Assembly: GCA_014647935.1 (NCBI GenBank) | Contig: BMQD01000008.1 | Coordinates: forward strand, 62,001-126,000 | Source of the DNA: Planomonospora parontospora | Lineage (GTDB): Bacteria; Actinomycetota; Actinomycetes; Streptosporangiales; Streptosporangiaceae | Direction of reading: 5' to 3' | DNA length: 64,000 nucleotides | In this document: piece after piece, positions 54,839-63,939 of the stretch | Layout of the letters: every line of letters begins with the position of its first letter | Position numbering within the stretch: position 1 is the stretch's first letter | Program-made: the position numbers and the translations under genes | The notes under the pieces: generated by a model | What the model was told of the DNA's origin: nothing | The model's database searches: none | The model's input: only the letters and a program-made list of their open reading frames with translations

Positions 54839-56331
54839 CAGCCGTTCGCGAGGTCGCCGCCCGCCGGACGGGGCAGGGTGGCGCTCGGCGGCGGGCTCTG
54901 CCGCCGCTCCACCCACCCTTCCAGGGCCTCGAAGGCGCTCCGGAAACACGGCAGGATCGGGCGGATCCGGTCGGGGTAGGCCGCGTACAGGCCGTCGACG
55001 TGGTTGCCGCCCTCGATCCGGTAGTAGCGGAAGGGCCGGCGCGCGCCGACCATGCCCGCGTAGACGTCCCCGGAGCGGGAGATCGGCAGCAGGGTGTCCA
55101 GCGTGCCGTGCAGCGTGATCAGCGGCTTGCCGATCCTGCCGGTCAGCGCGATCTTCCTGACCGCCTCGTACGGCCTGCGCGCGGCGTAGTCGTAGTCCGC
55201 GTCGCAGGCCGGGGCCCCCGGGGCCCCCGGGGCCCCCGGGGCACAGTACGGCGTGCCCGCCTCGGCGGCGCCGTCATAGCCCGGATCGATCTCCTCCCGG
55301 TAGATCCGCTGGGTGAGGTCCCAGTAGACCTGGTGGTGGTAGGGCCAGAGGAACTCCGAGCCGCGCGCGAACCCGGCGGCGTACATCGCCTCGGCGTCCC
55401 CCTGCGGGTAGGCCCGGAGCGCCGGCGGGAGGAAGGTCAGCAGGTTGTCGCCCCTGACCCGCCAGAGCGTGCCCTCCCAGTCGATCCCGCCGTCGTACAG
55501 CCACGGCCGGTTCTCCAGCTGCCAGCGGACCAGGTAGCCGCCGTTGGAGACGCCCGCGGCGTAGGTGCGGCGCGGGGCCGTGCCGTACCGCTTCCGGACG
55601 GCGGACCTGGCCGCGACGGTGAGCTGCGTGACGCGCTCGTTCCACTCGGCGATCGCGTCCCCCGGCTCGCGCCCGTCCCTGAAGAAGGCGAGACCGGTGT
55701 TGCCCTTGTCGGTCGCCGCGTAGGCGTAGCCCCGGGCCAGCGCCCAGTCCGAGACGGTGAAGTCGTTGGCGTACTGCTCGCGGTTGCCCGGGGTGCCCGC
55801 GACGACCAGCCCGCCGTTCCAGGCGTCCGGGAGGCGGAGCACGAACTGCGCGTCGTGGTTCCAGCCGTGGTTGGTGTTGGTGGTGGAGGTGTCGGGGAAG
55901 TAGCCGTCGATCTGGATGCCGGGCACGCCGGTCGGGTTGACGGCCCCGGCCGGGTGGAGCCCGGCCCAGTCCGCGGGGTCGGTGTGCCCGCTGGCGGTCG
56001 TGCCCGCCGTGGTCAGGTCGTCCAGGCAGGTCGCGACCTGGTGCTCGGCCCCGGGAACCTTGATCCGTTCCTGGCGGGCGCAGTGCCCGCCCGCGGGCCT
56101 GTCCGCGGGCAGGCCCCCAGGTTCGTCCGCGGGCCCGTCCGGTGACGCGTTCGCGGCCGGGGCGGTCAGGGTCGCCGGGGTTGCCGGAGGTGTCGAAGCG
56201 GCCGGGGCGGCCGGGGTCGCCTGGGCCGCCGGGGTGGCCGCGGTCAGCGCGGTGGCGGCCGCGGCGGTGACCGCCAGGCCGGAGGCGAGCAGGTGGCGGA
56301 GTGCGGGACGGAGTCCCGGTCGGAGTCCCAT
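54823..56331 (-). CDS. Secreted alpha/beta-hydrolase esterase (tannase or 3-hydroxybutyrate-oligomer hydrolase type)
   Basis: 502 residues. A Sec signal (helix at about 12-35) and an Ala/Pro/Thr-rich linker (36-75) lead to the hydrolase. Nucleophile elbow AAGVSNGGYLVRW; the acid in HGTLDTLLPIS; catalytic His in GGNHVDGLY. The D-wall sequences (NREQYANDFTVSDWALARGYAY, split) fit the tannase/3HB-oligomer hydrolase superfamily. ATG 56331 has GAGAGG eight bases ahead; the frame runs open much further upstream, but that part is opposite-strand coding of the transporter. It contains a GGGGCCCCC repeat (APGAPGAPGAP). It is downstream of an MHS transporter. Confidence 0.82.
   Translation of the reverse strand: MGLRPGLRPALRHLLASGLAVTAAAATALTAATPAAQATPAAPAASTPPATPATLTAPAANASPDGPADEPGGLPADRPAGGHCARQERIKVPGAEHQVATCLDDLTTAGTTASGHTDPADWAGLHPAGAVNPTGVPGIQIDGYFPDTSTTNTNHGWNHDAQFVLRLPDAWNGGLVVAGTPGNREQYANDFTVSDWALARGYAYAATDKGNTGLAFFRDGREPGDAIAEWNERVTQLTVAARSAVRKRYGTAPRRTYAAGVSNGGYLVRWQLENRPWLYDGGIDWEGTLWRVRGDNLLTFLPPALRAYPQGDAEAMYAAGFARGSEFLWPYHHQVYWDLTQRIYREEIDPGYDGAAEAGTPYCAPGAPGAPGAPACDADYDYAARRPYEAVRKIALTGRIGKPLITLHGTLDTLLPISRSGDVYAGMVGARRPFRYYRIEGGNHVDGLYAAYPDRIRPILPCFRSAFEALEGWVERRQSPPPSATLPRPAGGDLANGCQLGR
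55211..55241. repeat. Three 9-bp GGGGCCCCC units inside the esterase gene
   Basis: GGGGCCCCC repeats 3.4 times with no interruption, coding Pro-Gly-Ala units in a loop between two Cys residues. Unit number may vary between strains. Confidence 0.85.
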
Positions 56332-56351
56332 CGGATGGCCTCTCGTCCGGC

Positions 56352-57713
56352 TCAGCCGCGGGAGGCGGGCTCGGCGGCGGTTCCGGCGGTTCCGGCGGTG
56401 CCGGGGGACCGGGGGGCGTCGCCCAGGGTGGCCAGGTCGCGGCCCCTGGTCTCCTTCGCCGCGAACACGGTGACCAGGGTGAGCACGGCGGCTCCGGCCA
56501 CGTAGAGCATGACCGGCAGCGCCGAGCCGTAGGACTGCAGCAGGGCCACCGCGATCAGCGGGGCGAGGCCGCCGGCCACGATCGAGGCGAGCTGGGCGCC
56601 GATGGACACGCCCGAATAGCGCATCCGGGTGGCGAACAGCTCGGAGAAGAACGCCGCCTGCGGGCCGTACATCGCGCCGTGCAGGATCAGGCCGACCGTG
56701 ACGGCGAGGGTGATCGCGGCGAAGTTCCCGGTGTCGATCAGCGGGAAGAAGGCGAACGCCCACAGGCCGACCCCGGCCGCGCCGAGCAGGTAGACCGGGC
56801 GCCGGCCGAGCCGGTCGGAGAGCGCGCCCCACATCGGGATCGACACGAAGTGCACGGCGGAGCCGATCAGCACCGCGTTGAGCACGAAGCCCTTCTCCAG
56901 CTCCACCGCCTCCGTGGCGTAGACCAGGACGAACGCGGTGATCACGTAGTAGGAGACGTTCTCGGCGAAGCGGGCGCCGATGGCGGTGAGCACGTCCCGC
57001 CAGTGGTGGCGGAAGACGTCCACGATGGGCATGGTCTTCTTCGGCCCGGCGTGGGCGACGGCCTGCTGGAAGACCGGCGACTCGCTGATGCTCAGCCGGA
57101 TCCACAGGCCCACCAGGACCAGCACGCCGGAGAGCAGGAACGGCACGCGCCAGCCCCAGCTCGTGAAGGCCTCGTCGGACTGGACCGCGGCCAGCAGCGC
57201 GAGCACGGCGGTGGCCAGCAGGTTGCCGCCGGGGGCCCCGGCCTGCGGCCAGGAGGCCCAGAAGCCGCGCCGCCCGGCGTCGCCGTGCTCGGAGACGATG
57301 AGCACCGCGCCGCCCCACTCGCCGCCGAGCGCGAAGCCCTGGACGAGCCGGAGCGCGGTCAGCAGCAGCGGGGCCGCCGCGCCGATCGCCGCGTGGGTGG
57401 GCAGGCATCCGATCAGGAAGGTCGCGCCGCCCATCAGCAGCAGGCTGAGCACCAGCAGCTTCTTGCGGCCGAGCCGGTCGCCGTAGTGACCGAAGACCAG
57501 GGCGCCCAGCGGGCGGGCGACGAAGCCGACCGCGTAGGTGAGGAAGGCCAGCAGGGTGCCGGTGAGCGGATCGGACTTGGGGAAGAACAGCGCGGGGAAG
57601 ACCAGCGCGGCGGCCGAACCGTACAGGAAGAAGTCGTACCACTCGATCGTGGTGCCGATGAGGCTGGCGCCGACGATCTTGCCGATGGGGGTGCGGGTTT
57701 TCTCTGCCATCAT
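56352..57713 (-). CDS. MHS-family MFS metabolite:H+ symporter
   Basis: About 453 residues, 12 helices. The family start is IGTTIEWYDFFLYGSAAALVF; motif A is GALVFGHYGDRLGRKKLLV, with FALGGEWGGAVL and RVPFLLSG. MHS members import organic acids, for example dicarboxylates, shikimate, proline/betaine or aromatic acids. Start options are GTG 57719, ATG 57713 and ATG 57710. It lies 20 bases upstream of the esterase gene, in the same operon. An AGTGAC/GTCACT palindrome (57765-57780) lies 52 bases ahead. The 3' end is again GC-repeat-rich (GTAGTAGTA). Substrate inferred: 3-hydroxybutyrate or similar. Confidence 0.9.
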   Translation of the reverse strand: MMAEKTRTPIGKIVGASLIGTTIEWYDFFLYGSAAALVFPALFFPKSDPLTGTLLAFLTYAVGFVARPLGALVFGHYGDRLGRKKLLVLSLLLMGGATFLIGCLPTHAAIGAAAPLLLTALRLVQGFALGGEWGGAVLIVSEHGDAGRRGFWASWPQAGAPGGNLLATAVLALLAAVQSDEAFTSWGWRVPFLLSGVLVLVGLWIRLSISESPVFQQAVAHAGPKKTMPIVDVFRHHWRDVLTAIGARFAENVSYYVITAFVLVYATEAVELEKGFVLNAVLIGSAVHFVSIPMWGALSDRLGRRPVYLLGAAGVGLWAFAFFPLIDTGNFAAITLAVTVGLILHGAMYGPQAAFFSELFATRMRYSGVSIGAQLASIVAGGLAPLIAVALLQSYGSALPVMLYVAGAAVLTLVTVFAAKETRGRDLATLGDAPRSPGTAGTAGTAAEPASRG

Positions 57714-57764
57714 CTTCACTCACCAGGGAGAGACGCCGTTGGGGGATGTCGGCTCACCGTACGT

Positions 57765-57780
57765 AGTGACCGGCGTCACT
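57765..57780. promoter_or_regulatory. Palindrome upstream of the transporter/esterase operon
   Basis: AGTGAC (57765-57770) and GTCACT (57775-57780) flank CGGC. It lies in the 247-base gap between the transporter start and the regulator gene stop; the rest of that gap shows nothing else. Confidence 0.5.
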
Positions 57781-57960
57781 CCTATGGGGCGCGGCACCAT
57801 ACCCCGCGGACGGCCTGTGTGGGCTCCCGCCGGGGCGCCCGACCGGGGACGTGCGACCGGCGGGACGGCGTGGCCGGGCGAGGCGGGCGGCGCACGGGCA
57901 CAGGCGTACCGGGGCGCTGCGCGGACGCGGGCGGGACGGCCGGGGACGCACCGGGACGGC

Positions 57961-59931
57961 TCAGGCGGTGGGGTGGCTGAGCCGGTGGAGCCGGAGGGCG
58001 AGCTGGAGCTCCAGAGCGCGTTCGGGCTCCTGCCAGCCCGCTCCCAGGAGCCGGCCGATCCGGTCCAGGCGCTGGGTGACGGTGTTGACGTGGATGTGCA
58101 GGGCCTCCGCCGTACGCGACAGCGAGCCGCCGGTGCCGAAATAGGCGGTGAGCGTGCCGACCAGCGAGGTGCCCCGGCGGGCGTCGTAGTCGATCACCGG
58201 ACCGAGGGCCGAGTCGAGGAACGTCCCGATGTCGCGTCCCTCCCCGACCAGCAGGCCGACGAAGCCCAGCTCGGCCGCGCCGGCGCCCTCTCCGGCCCGG
58301 CCCAGCGCCCGCAGCGCGTCGGCGCAGCGCCGGGCCTCGCGGTGGGCGGCGGCGACCCCGGCGATGCCGCGCACGGGGCCGCAGGCGCCGGCCGTGGCGG
58401 GATGGCCGAGAGAGGCGCTCAGCTCGGCCGCCACCCGCTTGGCCAGCAGCCCGGGATCGCCTCCGGGCAGCAGCAGCACCACCTCGTCCCCGCGCTGGGC
58501 GGCGAGCCCGTGCTCCAGCGTGGCCCGGGAGGAGGCCCAGAAGGCCGCCCGCTCGCGTCCGCCGTCGTGCCGGACCACGATCACCACGTGGTCGCCGTCC
58601 AGGTCCACGCCCACCCGCCGGGCCCGCTCGCCCAGCCCGCCGAGGCCGGGACGGGAGATCAGGTCGTCGAGCAGCTCGCCGCGGACCCGGCCCTCGGCCT
58701 CGGCCACCGTACGGCGGAAGAGCAGCAGCAGGGCGGTGACCAGCGCGGCCCGTTCCAGGATGCGGTGGTCGGTGTCGGAGACCTGGCGGCCGGTCCGCAG
58801 GACGAGCGTGCACAGCGGCTCGCCGCCGACGTCCACCGAGGCGACGAGCAGGTCGCCCCGCCGGACGGTACGGCCCAGCGTCCGGGACGACTGCGCGGCC
58901 TCGGCGATCGCGGCGGCGTCGAGCCGGCCGGGTCCGTCCGCCCGGTCCGCGCCGTCCATCCGGTCCGCATGGCCCGAGGGGGCCGTGCGGTCCGCGCGGG
59001 CCCGGACGGCGTGCTCGCCGGGTCCGCCGAGGTCGCCGGTGATGGGCCGCCCGGCGTCGTCCAGCACCGCCAGGGAGCCGCCGAGCACCTCGGTGACCAC
59101 GGCCGCCACGTCCTCCACGCCCCCGCCGCGCAGCACCAGCCCGGTCATCCGGTCGTGCGCGAGCGCGGCCCGCTCCACGGCCTCGCTGTGCGCGTTGAGG
59201 CGCCGGTTGGCCTCGCTGAGCTCCTCCAGCGCGTTGCGGGTCTCCTGCAGCAGCCGGGCGTTGTCGATGGCCACCGCGGCGTGTGCGGCCAGCGAGCCGA
59301 GCAGCACCACCTCGTCCTGGGTGAACGGCCGCACGCTCCGGTTGGCGGCGAACAGCACCCCGATGACCCGCCCGCCGAGCTTGAGCGGGACGCCGAGGAT
59401 GGCGACCAGCCCCTCCTCCTGCACGGCGTCGTCGATGTCGTGCATGTGGCGGAAGCGCTCGTCGGCGAAGTAGTCGGCCGTGGAGTACGGCGTGGCGGTC
59501 TGCGCCACCAGCCCGCCCAGCCCGGCGCCCATGGCCAGCCGGAGCGAGCGGAACTTGGCCGAGACGGAGCCGTCGGTCACCCGCATCCGGGTGTCGCCCC
59601 GGTCGGGGTCGTGCAGCGTCATGTAGGCGGCGTCGGTGCCGAGCAGCTGCCGGGCCCGGTGCACGATGGCCTCCAGCACCGCGTCCAGGTCGCGCAGCGC
59701 GGCCAGGTCGCCCGCCGTGTCGAACAGCGCCGACAGCTCCGCCTCGCGCCGGGCCCGGCGCCGCAGCAGCGCCCGGACCTTCAGCGCCGCGAGCTTGGCC
59801 TCCTCCAGCTCGGCGAGCGTGGCGGCGTCGGCCCCGGCGGTCCTGGCCGCCAGCACGGGCCCCTCGAACTCGACCGCGGAGGCCTCCCTGGCCAGGAGTT
59901 CGAGGAAGACCCGCGTGCTCATACCGTTCAT
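57961..59931 (-). CDS. GAF-PucR/CdaR-type transcription regulator
   Basis: 656 residues from ATG 59931 (ATG 59922 is equally possible). A coiled-coil start (TLAELEEAKLAALKVRALLRRRARREAELSALFDTAGDLAALRD, residues about 35-80), a GAF domain (about 80-230, LGVPLKLGGRVIGVLFAANR), a PucR-type GGDEF-like region, and the C-terminal PucR HTH (about 600-650: SLSRTAEALHIHVNTVTQRLDRIGRLLG). It is 14 bases downstream of the 3-hydroxybutyrate dehydrogenase gene, so it should control the cluster. A low-complexity Asp/Arg/Gly stretch (about 345-370) is an insertion typical of repeat expansion. Confidence 0.88.
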   Translation of the reverse strand: MNGMSTRVFLELLAREASAVEFEGPVLAARTAGADAATLAELEEAKLAALKVRALLRRRARREAELSALFDTAGDLAALRDLDAVLEAIVHRARQLLGTDAAYMTLHDPDRGDTRMRVTDGSVSAKFRSLRLAMGAGLGGLVAQTATPYSTADYFADERFRHMHDIDDAVQEEGLVAILGVPLKLGGRVIGVLFAANRSVRPFTQDEVVLLGSLAAHAAVAIDNARLLQETRNALEELSEANRRLNAHSEAVERAALAHDRMTGLVLRGGGVEDVAAVVTEVLGGSLAVLDDAGRPITGDLGGPGEHAVRARADRTAPSGHADRMDGADRADGPGRLDAAAIAEAAQSSRTLGRTVRRGDLLVASVDVGGEPLCTLVLRTGRQVSDTDHRILERAALVTALLLLFRRTVAEAEGRVRGELLDDLISRPGLGGLGERARRVGVDLDGDHVVIVVRHDGGRERAAFWASSRATLEHGLAAQRGDEVVLLLPGGDPGLLAKRVAAELSASLGHPATAGACGPVRGIAGVAAAHREARRCADALRALGRAGEGAGAAELGFVGLLVGEGRDIGTFLDSALGPVIDYDARRGTSLVGTLTAYFGTGGSLSRTAEALHIHVNTVTQRLDRIGRLLGAGWQEPERALELQLALRLHRLSHPTA

Positions 59932-59945
59932 TGTCGCGGGGCCGC

Positions 59946-60704
59946 TCAGCGGGCGGTCCAGCCGCCGTCCACCGGCAGGGAGACCCCCGTCATGAACGAT
60001 CCGTGCGGACCGCACAGGTAGGCGACGAGCTCGGCGACCTCCGCCGGCTCGACCAGCCGCTTCACCGCGGCGGGCGCGAGCATGACGCGTTCGACGACCT
60101 CGTCCGCGCCGATGCCGTGGGCCTCGGCCTGGGCGGCGATCTGCCGCTCCACCAGCGGGGTGCGCACGTAGCCCGGGCTCACGCAGACGGAGGTCACCCC
60201 GTGCTCGGCGCCCTCCAGGGCGATCACCTTCGACAGCCCCTCCAGCGCGTGCTTCGCGGTGACGTAGGCGGACTTGTACGGCGAGGCGCGCAGGCCGTGG
60301 ACCGAGGAGATGTTGACGATCCGGCCCCACCCCCGCCCGTACATGCCGGGCAGGACCGCCCGGGCCAGCAGGAACGGCGCCTCGACCATGACCTTGAGGA
60401 TCCGGGAGAAGACCTCGGGCGGGAACTCCTCGATGGGCGCCACGTGCTGGAACCCGGCGTTGTTCACCACGACGTCCGCGCCCGCCAGGAGGCCGTCCGG
60501 GAACGCCCCGGTGAAGTCCGGCGCCGACAGGTCCGCCGCCACCGGGGTCCCCGAGACGTCCGCGGCGGTCTTCTCCGCGGCCTCGGCGTCCACGTCGACC
60601 ACCACCACGTGCGCTCCGGCGGCGGCGAGCCGCAGCGCGCAGGCGCGCCCGATCCCGCTGCCCGCTCCGGTCACCACGGCCCGCCGCCCCGTCAGGTCAG
60701 TCAT
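59946..60704 (-). CDS. 3-Hydroxybutyrate dehydrogenase (SDR)
   Basis: 252 residues. SDR motifs: TGAGSGIG NAD loop, NNAG, catalytic Ser in NISSVHGLRASPYKSAY with YxxxK (Tyr and Lys of AYVTAKH). The SPYKSAYVTAKHALEG stretch and FQHVAPIEEFP are characteristic of bacterial BDH. It oxidises D-3-hydroxybutyrate to acetoacetate with NAD. ATG 60704 is used; the TTG at 60722 has no ribosome site. The PucR-type regulator follows after 14 bases. The 367-base gap upstream contains direct repeats but no gene. Confidence 0.9.
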   Translation of the reverse strand: MTDLTGRRAVVTGAGSGIGRACALRLAAAGAHVVVVDVDAEAAEKTAADVSGTPVAADLSAPDFTGAFPDGLLAGADVVVNNAGFQHVAPIEEFPPEVFSRILKVMVEAPFLLARAVLPGMYGRGWGRIVNISSVHGLRASPYKSAYVTAKHALEGLSKVIALEGAEHGVTSVCVSPGYVRTPLVERQIAAQAEAHGIGADEVVERVMLAPAAVKRLVEPAEVAELVAYLCGPHGSFMTGVSLPVDGGWTAR

Positions 60705-60797
60705 GTCAGTGAATCTAGGCAATCACCCGGATCCCTCACATGTCCCCCACCGACATACCGCCCGCACGGGTTATGTGACGGCCGCACGCGAGCCCTT

Positions 60798-60900
60798 CCC
60801 GGCGCGGACCCGGGCGCACGAGCCTCGGACGCGGATCCCCGGACGCGGATCCCCGGGCGCGAACCCCGGGTCCGAGGATCCCCGGCGCGGACCCGGGCGC
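60798..60900. repeat. GC-rich direct repeats in the BDH-Mca2 gap
   Basis: A 20-bp unit (CCCGGCGCGGACCCGGGCGC) is at 60798-60817 and 60881-60900; a 14-bp tandem pair (GGACGCGGATCCCC) lies at 60827-60854. They fill the middle of the 367-base gap 60705-61071. No other feature is visible there. Confidence 0.85.
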
Positions 60901-61071
60901 GGACTCGGGTGCGGCGTCCTCCGGACGGCGGCGTCCCGCGGGCCGCGGGAAGGGATTCGCGGCCGCCGCGGTTCGGAGAAATGTCGTAGGCGCGATCTAG
61001 GGTCGGACGGGTCCGAGCCGATCGCTCCCGACGCCCAGGACATCCAGGACACGAGGACACCGAGGACGCCG

Positions 61072-61935
61072 ATGACCGCGAACCCGCTGCGACTGATGGC
61101 CGTGCACGCCCACCCCGACGACGAGTCCAGCAAGGCGGCGGCGACGACGGCCCGCTACGTCTCCGAGGGGGTGGACGTGCTGGTCTGCACCTGCACCGGG
61201 GGAGAGCGCGGCGACGTGCTCAACCCCGCGATGGACCGCCCCGGCGTGCTGGAGAACATGGCGGAGATCCGCCGCAAGGAGATGGCCGAGGCCGCCGCGG
61301 TCCTCGGGGTCGGCCACCGCTGGCTCGGCTTCGTCGACTCGGGGCTGCCGGGCGAGGGGGAGCCGCTGCCGGACGGGTGCTTCGCCGTGCAGGACCTGGC
61401 GGTGGCGGCGGAGCCGCTGGTGGCGGCGGTCCGGGAGTTCCGGCCGCACGTGATCGTCACCTACGACGAGAGCGGGGGCTACCCGCACCCCGACCACATC
61501 ATGACCAACCGGGTGGCCGTCGAGGCCTTCGAGGCGGCGGGCGACCCGGACCGCTACCCCGGCACCGGGGAGCCCTGGCAGCCGCTCAAGCTGTACTACA
61601 TCGCGTCATTCACCCGCGAGTGGTTCACCGCGATCCACGAAGGGCTGCTGGCCCGGGGGCTGCCGTCTCCGCTGGCGGAGATGGTGACCGACGACTGGTT
61701 CGAGGGCATGCCGGAGCTGCCGGTGACCACCAGGGTGACCTGCGACGACCACTTCGAGATCCGCGACCGGGCGATGAAGGCCCACGCCACCCAGATCGAC
61801 CCGGACGGCCCCTGGTTCGCCCACCCCCGCGACCTGGAGCGCGAGGTGTGGCCGATGGAGGACTACCATCTCGCCCGTTCGCTGGTGGAGACGGAGCTGC
61901 CCGAGACCGACCTGTTCGCCGGGATCAGACCTTGA
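61072..61935 (+). CDS. Second Mca/LmbE-type amidase
   Basis: 287 residues. AHPDDES (zinc His and Asp near residue 12) and GGYPHPDHIMTNR; the C-terminal WPMEDYHLARSLVETELPETDLFAGI parallels mca at 34461-35348 almost residue for residue in these blocks. The middle (IASFTREWFTAIHEGLLARGLPSPLAEM) differs more from the paralogue, so specificity may have shifted. Possible substrates are mycothiol conjugates or related GlcNAc-inositol compounds. The ATG has GAGG seven bases ahead. It overlaps the stop of the convergent tautomerase-like gene by 11 bases. Confidence 0.88.
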   Translation: MTANPLRLMAVHAHPDDESSKAAATTARYVSEGVDVLVCTCTGGERGDVLNPAMDRPGVLENMAEIRRKEMAEAAAVLGVGHRWLGFVDSGLPGEGEPLPDGCFAVQDLAVAAEPLVAAVREFRPHVIVTYDESGGYPHPDHIMTNRVAVEAFEAAGDPDRYPGTGEPWQPLKLYYIASFTREWFTAIHEGLLARGLPSPLAEMVTDDWFEGMPELPVTTRVTCDDHFEIRDRAMKAHATQIDPDGPWFAHPRDLEREVWPMEDYHLARSLVETELPETDLFAGIRP

Positions 61936-62311
61936 CCGGGTAGGTCAGCGCCAGCTCGTCGCCTGGGACGCCTCGGATGCCCCAGTTCACCTGGGGCGAC
62001 TCCAGGATCACGATCTCCAGGTCGTCGGCGGGGAGGCCGAGCGTCTCCTCGGTCCGGGCGAAGAGCGTCCGGATCAGCTCGCGCTTGGCCTCCTCCGACC
62101 GGCCCGCGAAGCAGACGATCTCCACGATCAGATAGCGATCGCTCCGCTGCGGGCAGACGAGGTCCTCGGAGTCCAGCAGCAGGAACCGGTGGAACCTCTT
62201 GTCCTCGGGGAGCTTCCACGCCTGGACCAGGCAGCCGTGCACGAGGTCGGAGAGCTCCTGGCGGAGCGGGCCCCAGACGTCGCGGCGGCCGTAGAACTTG
62301 ATCTGTGCCAT
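61925..62311 (-). CDS. Tautomerase-like protein
   Basis: 128 residues, starting MAQIKFYGRRDVWGPLRQELSDLVHGC. The layout (short strand, helix, YLIVEIVCFAGRSEEAKRELIRTLF, then a C-terminal VNWGIRG-type strand) fits the tautomerase_2 / 4-oxalocrotonate-like group. The catalytic Pro1 of typical tautomerases is replaced by Ala after Met, so the classical activity is doubtful. The start codon has no clear ribosome site. It is convergent with the second mca-type gene, ending in an 11-base overlap. Substrate unknown. Confidence 0.65.
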   Translation of the reverse strand: MAQIKFYGRRDVWGPLRQELSDLVHGCLVQAWKLPEDKRFHRFLLLDSEDLVCPQRSDRYLIVEIVCFAGRSEEAKRELIRTLFARTEETLGLPADDLEIVILESPQVNWGIRGVPGDELALTYPVKV

Positions 62312-62453
62312 GGCGCCGAGTCTCGCAGATCACCTTCCACGGCGTCCGGCCGGGCCGGAGACGCCCCGTCGCCCCTGTCCGGGGCGGCCCCGCCCGCGTC
62401 ACCGGCTCCATGGGCGGGGCAGGCGGGGCAGACGGGACGCTCAAGCGGGACGG

Positions 62454-63854
62454 TCAGACGGGACGCTCAGGCGGGCGGGTCATGGAGAGCACGTCGAGCA
62501 GGGCGTCGAGCTGCTCCTCGGTGATGGTGCCGTTCGCGACGTGCCCGCGCTCGACGACGACCTCGCGGATGGTCTTCCGCTCGGCCAGCGACTGCTTGGC
62601 GATCTTCGCGGCCTCCTCGTAGCCGACGTACCGGTTGAGCGGGGTGACGATGGACGGCGACGACTCGGCGTACTCCCGCAGGCGCCCGGTGTTGGCCGTG
62701 ATGCCGTGCACGCAGCGGTCGGCCAGCAGCCGGGAGACATTGGCCAGCAGCCGGATGGACTCCAGGACGTTGCGGGCGATGACCGGCAGGGCCACGTTGA
62801 GCTCGAAGGTGCCCGAGGCGCCGGCGAAGGCGATGGCCGCGTCGTTCCCGATGACCTGCGCGGCGACCATGCACACGGCCTCGGGGATGACGGGGTTGAC
62901 CTTGCCGGGCATGATCGAGGACCCCGGCTGGAGGTCGGGCAGGTTGATCTCACTGAGCCCCGCGCGCGGTCCCGACCCCATCCAGCGGAGATCGTTTGCG
63001 ATCTTGTTGAGGGAGACCGCGACCGTCCGGAGCTGCCCGGAGAGCTCCACGACCGCGTCCCGGGCGCTCTGCGCCTCGAAGTGGTCGGGGGCCTCGCAGA
63101 AGGGGAGGTCGGTGACGTCGCGGAGCTTCGCGATGACCTTCGTGGCGAAACCCGGCGGGGTGTTGATCCCGGTCCCGACGGCCGTGCCGCCCAGGGGGAG
63201 CTGGGCGAGGTGGGGGAGCGCGCTCCGCACCCGGGCGACGGCGTTGTCGATCTGGGTGGCGTACCCCCCGAACTCCTGGCCGAGCGTGACCGGCGTGGCG
63301 TCCATCAGGTGCGTACGGCCCGCCTTGACCACCTCGTCGAACTCGATCGACTTCTCGCGCAGCGCAGTGGCCAGGTGCCGCAGGGAGGGGATGAGGTGGT
63401 AGGTCACCTCGGTCAGGGCGGCGACGTGGATGGAGGTGGGGAACACGTCGTTGGACGACTGGGAGGCGTTGACATGGTCGTTGGGATGGATCGGGCGGCC
63501 AAGCCGTTCCTCGGCGAGCGTGGCGATGACCTCGTTGGCGTTCATGTTGGAGGAGGTCCCCGAACCCGTCTGGAAGACGTCGACCGGGAACTCCCCGTCC
63601 CACTCGTTCTCCGCGATGTCGGTGGCGGCCTCGGCGATCGCCTGGGCCAGCTCCTTGTCGAGCACTCCCAGCTCGGCGTTGACCTCGGCGGCCACCGCCT
63701 TGATCAGGCCGAGGGCCGCGATGTGGGGACTCTCCAGGCCGCGCCCCGAGACGGGGAAGTTCTCTATCGCCCGCTGGGTCTGAGCCCGCCACTTCGCGCC
63801 CGCCGGAACGTGCACTTCGCCCATCGAGTCATGTTCGATCCGATACTCGCTCAT
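62454..63854 (-). CDS. fumC: Fumarate hydratase, class II
   Basis: 466 residues from ATG 63854 ([17 protein letters not shown]). Class II signature [17 protein letters not shown] with the catalytic Ser; [16 protein letters not shown] and [21 protein letters not shown] also match. It interconverts fumarate and malate in the TCA cycle. The HLMDATP form (rather than HLQDATP-aspartase) and start suit FumC. It lies 142 bases upstream of the tautomerase-like gene on the same strand. A strong hairpin sits at 63912-63939, just upstream. Confidence 0.95.
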   Translation of the reverse strand: MSEYRIEHDSMGEVHVPAGAKWRAQTQRAIENFPVSGRGLESPHIAALGLIKAVAAEVNAELGVLDKELAQAIAEAATDIAENEWDGEFPVDVFQTGSGTSSNMNANEVIATLAEERLGRPIHPNDHVNASQSSNDVFPTSIHVAALTEVTYHLIPSLRHLATALREKSIEFDEVVKAGRTHLMDATPVTLGQEFGGYATQIDNAVARVRSALPHLAQLPLGGTAVGTGINTPPGFATKVIAKLRDVTDLPFCEAPDHFEAQSARDAVVELSGQLRTVAVSLNKIANDLRWMGSGPRAGLSEINLPDLQPGSSIMPGKVNPVIPEAVCMVAAQVIGNDAAIAFAGASGTFELNVALPVIARNVLESIRLLANVSRLLADRCVHGITANTGRLREYAESSPSIVTPLNRYVGYEEAAKIAKQSLAERKTIREVVVERGHVANGTITEEQLDALLDVLSMTRPPERPV

Positions 63855-63911
63855 GAACCCAGTCTGCAACGCGGAGGATAAGGCGGATGTTCCGGGCGGG
63901 ACCTGGCTGTC

Positions 63912-63939
63912 GTCCGGGCCGGTTCCCGCCGGCCCGGAC
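63912..63939. terminator. Perfect hairpin upstream of fumC at the window edge
   Basis: GTCCGGGCCGG (63912-63922) pairs perfectly with CCGGCCCGGAC (63929-63939) around TTCCCG. It may end a gene beyond the window; no T tract is seen. The last 146 bases (63855-64000) contain nothing else that I can identify. Confidence 0.6.

Noticed and set aside
54823-57723. A 966-residue open frame that would fuse the esterase to a long upstream part
   Set aside because: The upstream part lies on the same strand as the MHS transporter but in another frame, and translates to Arg/Ala/Pro/Gly-rich low-complexity sequence. A good start with GAGAGG and a Sec signal begins at 56331.
60705-61071. Potential promoter or gene in the repeat-rich gap
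   Set aside because: Open frames there are Arg/Pro/Gly-rich with no ribosome site, and the sequence is dominated by GC repeats.
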